From Varroa destructor (lineage: Eukaryota > Arthropoda > Arachnida > Mesostigmata > Varroidae): a DNA stretch of 64,000 nt. Shown one piece after another: positions 59,747 to 64,000 of this stretch. Under the pieces are notes generated by a model that did not search any database, was not told where the DNA came from, and saw only the letters and a program-made list of their open reading frames with translations. Each line of letters begins with the position of its first letter. The first letter of the stretch is position 1. The position numbers and the translations under genes were made by a program. The stretch spans positions 1,687,936 to 1,751,935 of the forward strand of contig NW_019211454.1 in NCBI RefSeq assembly GCF_002443255.2, given 5' to 3'.

Positions 59747-60019
59747 ATGAACTTGCGTGTAAGACAGACTGCTGACAAACTTCAAATAAGGAAAATTAAC
59801 CTAATTATTTTAACCATCGAAGTCCTACTTTCAAATAGCCGGCACTGTACACTGAAACACGAGGGCAAGTTTCCCGAGAATCGAAATTACACAACTAACA
59901 TGTGGGGATTCAATCGAAATCTAGTATTTTGCGTTTCTGGTGAAACGCGGAGTTACGTTTATCTAAGAGACGGAAAATGCCTTAGTGGCCCTGAGAACCA
60001 CGTAGTACCGCCACTATGA
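59747..60019 (+). CDS. Hypothetical small, possibly secreted protein
   Basis: Ninety codons from ATG 59747 to TGA. A hydrophobic stretch (INLIILTIEVLLSNS, residues ~19-33) is followed by a Cys-containing part: HCTLKHEGKFPEN, LVFCVSGETRSYVYLRDGKC. A late signal sequence or a missed splice site at the start would fit. Three cysteines and small size faintly recall single-VWC-domain arthropod proteins, but this is a guess. Confidence 0.3.
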   Translation: MNLRVRQTADKLQIRKINLIILTIEVLLSNSRHCTLKHEGKFPENRNYTTNMWGFNRNLVFCVSGETRSYVYLRDGKCLSGPENHVVPPL

Positions 60020-60299
60020 AAAGGTATTTTATCACCTCTAAAAGAAAATTGATATCTTGCATTTCCTCCAAACTGTACGTTTTTTTTCGATGTCAGAAAC
60101 GATCAGCTGGTTGATCCGAGGGCAAATCCATCAGCAAGCTTCCAAATTGAAGTAGGCCATTGAAGAGGCCAAGAAAAGCCTCGGGTGACCCAATAAAGCG
60201 AATGAAACCTGACTTGTCAATTTTAATGGAAAGTTTTGTTACTGATGACACAGAAGAAAAGTAGCAGCAAAGGGTCGAAAGGTCACCCCTGGCTACCAA

Positions 60300-61811
60300 A
60301 ACAGATTAGATTAATTCAACAACAGGCGAGGCTGTTAAAGATGAGTTTGCAATGGACAATTCTAACGTTGGTACGTTTAGAATATGTAGATTATTAAGGT
60401 CACCCTCTCTCGGATGAGACATTAAACAAGCATGTCAAAAGAAATTAGAGGCCTTTTACAGGATATGCTCAGAAAGTAAAGGGAAATTACAATTACAAAG
60501 AAAGACGTGCCGGCTGTATTGGCAAGCAACAAAGATGCTTTTGTGGGACTTCAAAAAGGTAAACAAGTCATTTAAGTAAACACGGTAGGTTACGGTTAGT
60601 GACACTTAAAATCAAAGACCTTAGCACCACTACTAAAGGGGAGCTCAAAATGCAACCTCAACCGCAGCAGCAACTTCAATCCAACTTCAAGAAAAACATG
60701 GGGAAGGGGAAGGCGAAGGATAATGTGAAGGATAACACGAGAGTGTGAGCTCGACAAAATCAATAAAGACCTTGAAGAGTAACTCCAAGACACTCAAAAA
60801 GGAACGGAAACAGGACAACCCAGATACACAAGGAAATACTAAGCCAGAACATATGAGGCGGAACGTACATGGGGATACACAAAACATGCGCAAATAGAGT
60901 AGGACGAGTGGAGCGGCCAAAATATTTGACATAGGCCTAAGGATATAAAGAAAGTAGTAAAGGTTGGCCACAAGAAGTATACAGGGGCACGCTAGTAAAT
61001 ATGTCAAGACTCATAAGAGACAGGGAAGTTAAAGCAGTACTAATCTAGAACGAAAATTCCAAAGACATGGATCTAATTCCGTAGCACGACGGCTGCGCAA
61101 TATGAAAGCAAGCGGGGTCGCTATGTTAAAGGGCCACCGCGGTCCCGCAAATGCCGGAAAGTCCCGAACGATCGAAGACACCCCAATGCAGATATGCAAG
61201 GCACTAAAAGATCGGAATATAAAAAAATGCCTATGAAATCGTTATGATAATACTAACAATAATTGGAGAATGGAGGTGAAACTAATTAGAGGATAAAAAA
61301 AACAGAGGAAGTGAGACAAGCGGCGACCCTTTACTCCACATAACGGGGTGACAAAAGCCACTGAATACGACCCACTGGGGGCGAGCAACTCCTTGGACTT
61401 CTGCAACACAAAAGACCTGTCAGAGCGGAAAGGTAAAGAGGTGAACTGTTTAGAGACAACATCATATCAACAACAACCACCAACGATAAGGCTAAGAAAT
61501 ATAGGAGGTGGAGTACGACGCACTGTTGGCGGACAACAAAGAAGGCCGTCACGGTGTAAAACACTGTAAACCTACACGAGGGAAATACCAAAGTGATATT
61601 TAAGGAACGCAAAAAAAGTCTTTGGAAAGCATTAAGGCGCAGATGTAACTGGACGCAACATACAAGCAAAACGTTAAGACCAGCATCAGGGGCTCAGAAA
61701 AGAAAGGGTAACAATTTTTTACAAGATAAACTCTTAGGGACTCTAGTAGATAAGCATAGGTTAAGGATAAGGTCGGTACATAACTCACTAAATAAGTAAA
61801 TTATGCCTCCG
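60300..61811 (+). other. Purine-rich stretch, possible LINE ORF1 N-terminal part
   Basis: The plus strand here is conspicuously rich in A and G, unlike DNA before 60 kb, and this bias continues through the LINE. Short coding-like bits such as ELDKINKDLEE (near 60.75 kb) and a Lys/Gly-rich segment suggest a decayed coiled-coil-like gag N terminus. No domain can be named and stops are frequent. The assignment rests on continuity with the zinc knuckles that follow. Confidence 0.35.
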
Positions 61812-61911
61812 CGCTGCTTCAACAGTCAAAAAATTGGCCACGGGGGAGACCGTGAAAAGGAAAGTAAAATGCCGTGGATGCAGAACACTGGGCCACAGGG
61901 TTAAAGGTTGA
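61812..61911 (+). pseudogene. LINE ORF1 (gag) zinc-knuckle remnant
   Basis: The first knuckle reads RCFNSQKIGHGGDRE (from 61812), a Cys-x2-Cys-x4-His-x4-Cys knuckle with its second Cys changed to Ser and its last Cys lost. The second reads KCRGCRTLGHRVKG followed by TGA (61909-61911) exactly where the last Cys codon is expected. The two knuckles lie in different frames (61815 versus 61870 register), so at least one indel separates them. Paired knuckles of this kind are typical of Jockey/R1 gag proteins. Confidence 0.8.
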
Positions 61912-62336
61912 GCAAGAGGAGCAAAGGCTACAACTAGGGGAACCTAACCCAGGAGAGCTAAGTCACCCGGTTAACTACTTGGAATGTCTCGTATTCAGAC
62001 AATGCATCAAGAAAAAGAGATTAAAAAAAGTCAGTTAACCGCCGACACAAATCATGAGAGAAACGTTTACACTAAGAAGCAGCCAGCAGAAAAAACGGTC
62101 TGCGACAGCGAGAAAAAAGAGCCGCTGAATAAAGCTCTCGCAAGGTGAAAGTCACAAAAATGATGATGATGATGCTGTCAGATATAACAAGACAATAAGG
62201 AACAGGATCGGCAATAATATTTCTAAGGAGCGAACATGCCAAAAAACCTTAAGCTAGGAAATCCAAACCGGTACTAAGTAACTTGCACCTATTCGCAGAA
62301 AGAGCATAATGTACTAAAAAAGCAGGGGTAAGCAAA

Positions 62337-62790
62337 CTACTAATGCTAGGGAACAGGAAGTGATTCCATACAGGAAGACTGCTTTAGAGACGAAAATGGT
62401 GCTCCGATTCAGGCCGGACCTGCGGCATAAAGGAAAATAGCGCGGAACAAATCTGGGTAAGAACTGAATACGGGTTGATAGCATATAGCTGTTATACATC
62501 GCCAAACGCTAGGGTAGAAGCGTTTAAAGATTTTCCTGAGGACTGCGGATTGATTTTCTGGGAGTGAATAAAATAGAGGACACGAAGGAAACAAAAAGAA
62601 ATTGCTGAGTGGGGATTCGAATGCGCTATTGACCGAATGAAAGAGGGCTAGGGCAACTGGAAAAAGCAAAAGATGGAAAAGTGGCTAGTCCAACAAGGCA
62701 TGACCCTCTTGAATGCCAGACGCTCGTAAACGTTCAAGAGAGCTGATCAAGTCCTTTATATGGACCATACATTTGAAAACGACGAAACAG
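62337..62790 (+). pseudogene. LINE ORF2 endonuclease-domain remnant
   Basis: Readable pieces in order: KWCSDSGRTCGI, AEQIWVRTEYG, then SCYTSPNARVEAFKDF (from 62487), the YxSPN block of LINE endonucleases. In a second frame, GDSNALLTE (62611-62637) stands for GDFNAH, then WLVQQGMTLLNARR and FKRADQVLYMDHTF stand for the C-terminal LLN...S-x-x-DLTF block. In-frame stops TGA 62638, TAG near 62650 and a TAA after NARRS interrupt it. The catalytic-loop His of GDFNAH is lost. Confidence 0.8.
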
Positions 62791-63721
62791 TAAATGCAGT
62801 TTAAAACTCAAATGTTCTAGAAAAAGCAAGGCGACCACAAGGGTATTTTGTACGGATATAAGAATATTAGGTGCGAGCAGCGAGGCACCGATTTACGTGG
62901 CGTGCCGATACTCTTGATGGAAACTCACTCAAGGCAAAAGCAAGCTCCGGAGAACGGAAACTACTCCACTCAGGGAATTCGCATTCAATTACATCGTGTA
63001 GTTGACTTGCAAAGAAACGCCTGCGAAGCGGTCCCTCCCAATCAAACCAGAATATTCTATAGGTGTTCTGCGCAATACTGATGGAAGGTAAACACGGCGA
63101 TTGGCAGAAGGACATGCAGAAAAGTATGGACCAACGCTAGAAAAATACACAAAAAGATTTAGATGAGTGAAAATAGAAATTGGAAACCGTGCTAAGATAT
63201 GCAAAATCACACTTGCGAAATGTTGCAAGATAGTTTTCGTTAACTAAAAGGCCACGGCCAACGCTGCTGCAAGAACTGGTGAAACGAGCTGTTAACCACG
63301 CCAACTAGGCCTTATTCACTCAGTCAGGAACATTTCAGGTAACATCAAAGGCGCAAATTACTTTAGAGAAGTAAATCAACGAAGGTGTACGGCCCACAAG
63401 AGACCCACAGAATATGAGATGCTACTAATAGCAGCCAAAACTCGTTCTCACTAAACAGATTAAAGATAGAAATCAAGGAGTCAACCTTATTTACCTAGGC
63501 CGATTGAGTGTCTACAGCAGGAATTCCTATGGAGAAAGTGACTAGGGAATGCAGTGCAGATGTCAAATAGCCTTACGAAAATTCTCGCGAGCGTTAGCGA
63601 CATTAGTAGCCCGTTGTGTAATACCTAGCGTTCGCAGGTTTGCCGCGATGAAGCAAAAGCGAAACTCTTGAAAGGTGAAGAAACTTCTAGCAATAAGGGT
63701 GACAAGAACCTAATAGAACAT

Positions 63722-64000
63722 CGAAAACCTATGCCGTTTAGCTAGCACGGCTGATGCTCTGGCCAAGATCCATTGAGAAAGGAACTGAGCTGAAGAACAA
63801 TGCAGTACTAGGCAAGGAAGCAGTAAAACAGCAAACCATGAGATAATAGCACCAGGAACAGACCACTCTAGTAAAGAACTCATCAGAGGGCGGGCCCATG
63901 GTCTGGCTCCTAACTTGACTAAAAAATTAATCAGGAATCATGAAGCCGCTACCTACAACCTGACACGTCTTGACAGGGTATGGAAGTTTTTAAAAATACT
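63722..64000 (+). pseudogene. LINE ORF2 reverse transcriptase start, truncated by window end
   Basis: RKPM followed by a frameshift and RLASTADALAKIH matches the YRPICLLSTAGKLLEK block that opens the RT fingers. Then CSTRQGSSKTANHEIIA (from 63801) stands for the GFRxGRSTxxAI block, and LTRLDRVWKFLKI at the edge stands for the helix after motif A. After the stops at 63774 and 63786 the last ~65 codons are open to the window edge. Motif A aspartates are not preserved. Confidence 0.78.

Larger units (their letters stand above)
61812..64000 (+). mobile_element. Decayed LINE (I/Jockey group), gag to reverse transcriptase, runs off window end
   Basis: Ordered remnants on the plus strand: two gag-type zinc knuckles at 61812-61911, an apurinic-type endonuclease at about 62337-62790, a basic linker with tryptophans, and the start of reverse transcriptase from about 63722. 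Frames shift several times and stops are frequent, so the copy cannot be active. The order gag, EN, RT is diagnostic of CR1/Jockey/R1/I-type non-LTR elements. The 5' end is not clear; the purine-rich DNA from about 60.3 kb may be its ORF1 N-terminal part. The 3' end lies outside the window. Confidence 0.85.

Noticed and set aside
1..64000. CRISPR arrays, prophage, operons or other prokaryotic systems.
   Set aside because: No regularly spaced repeats, no clustered intronless genes and no Shine-Dalgarno-led frames; splice signals mark the DNA as eukaryotic.

Overview
The window looks like nuclear DNA of an animal, most likely an arthropod. It is AT-rich (judged by eye at roughly 60% A+T), genes are sparse, exons are split by spliceosomal GT-AG introns, there are remnants of I/Jockey-group (CR1/Jockey/R1-like) LINE retrotransposons, and a 100-N assembly gap is present. 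There are no bacterial operons, no CRISPR array and no convincing tRNA or rRNA gene. The species cannot be fixed from the sequence alone.

One gene can be reconstructed with confidence. A plus-strand, multi-exon protein-kinase-like gene runs from about 17.0 to 28.1 kb. Seven consecutive exons join in matching splice phases into one reading frame. They give an Aurora/PLK-like kinase fold that keeps the ATP-binding lysine but has lost the catalytic HRD aspartate (now HRN) and the DFG motif (now SGF). The last exon encodes a 724-residue, Lys/Ser/Arg-rich, repeat-built tail. An extra 5' exon at about 17.0 kb is likely but less certain. The product is best described as a predicted pseudokinase with a long basic tail, and I recognise no named gene.

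Mobile elements: a decayed LINE on the plus strand occupies at least 61.8-64.0 kb and runs off the end of the window, showing gag zinc knuckles, then endonuclease, then the start of reverse transcriptase. A second decayed LINE piece on the minus strand (29.6-30.9 kb) carries the C-terminal half of reverse transcriptase, with its YADD box degenerated and in-frame stops. A possible third scrap lies at 32.8-33.0 kb. A 39-bp inverted repeat abuts the N gap at 56.4 kb, and a perfect 16-bp hairpin sits at 45.3 kb.

Other regions: 37.58-38.38 kb holds a GC-rich minus-strand reading frame of about 265 codons, interrupted only by two stop codons, with no recognised family. Several short open frames look coding (4.2, 4.6, 9.65, 12.5, 36.8, 38.6-39.0, 40.2, 58.0 and 59.7 kb) but cannot be assigned. 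GC-rich islands with short simple repeats recur at about 1.7-2.6, 6.2-6.9, 7.5-8.4, 9.6-10.3, 41.3-42.3, 46.0-47.3, 48.2-49.6, 50.6-51.5 and 53.0-53.7 kb. They may be promoter or first-exon regions, but no protein family is visible in them. The remainder is AT-rich intergenic or intronic sequence with microsatellites.
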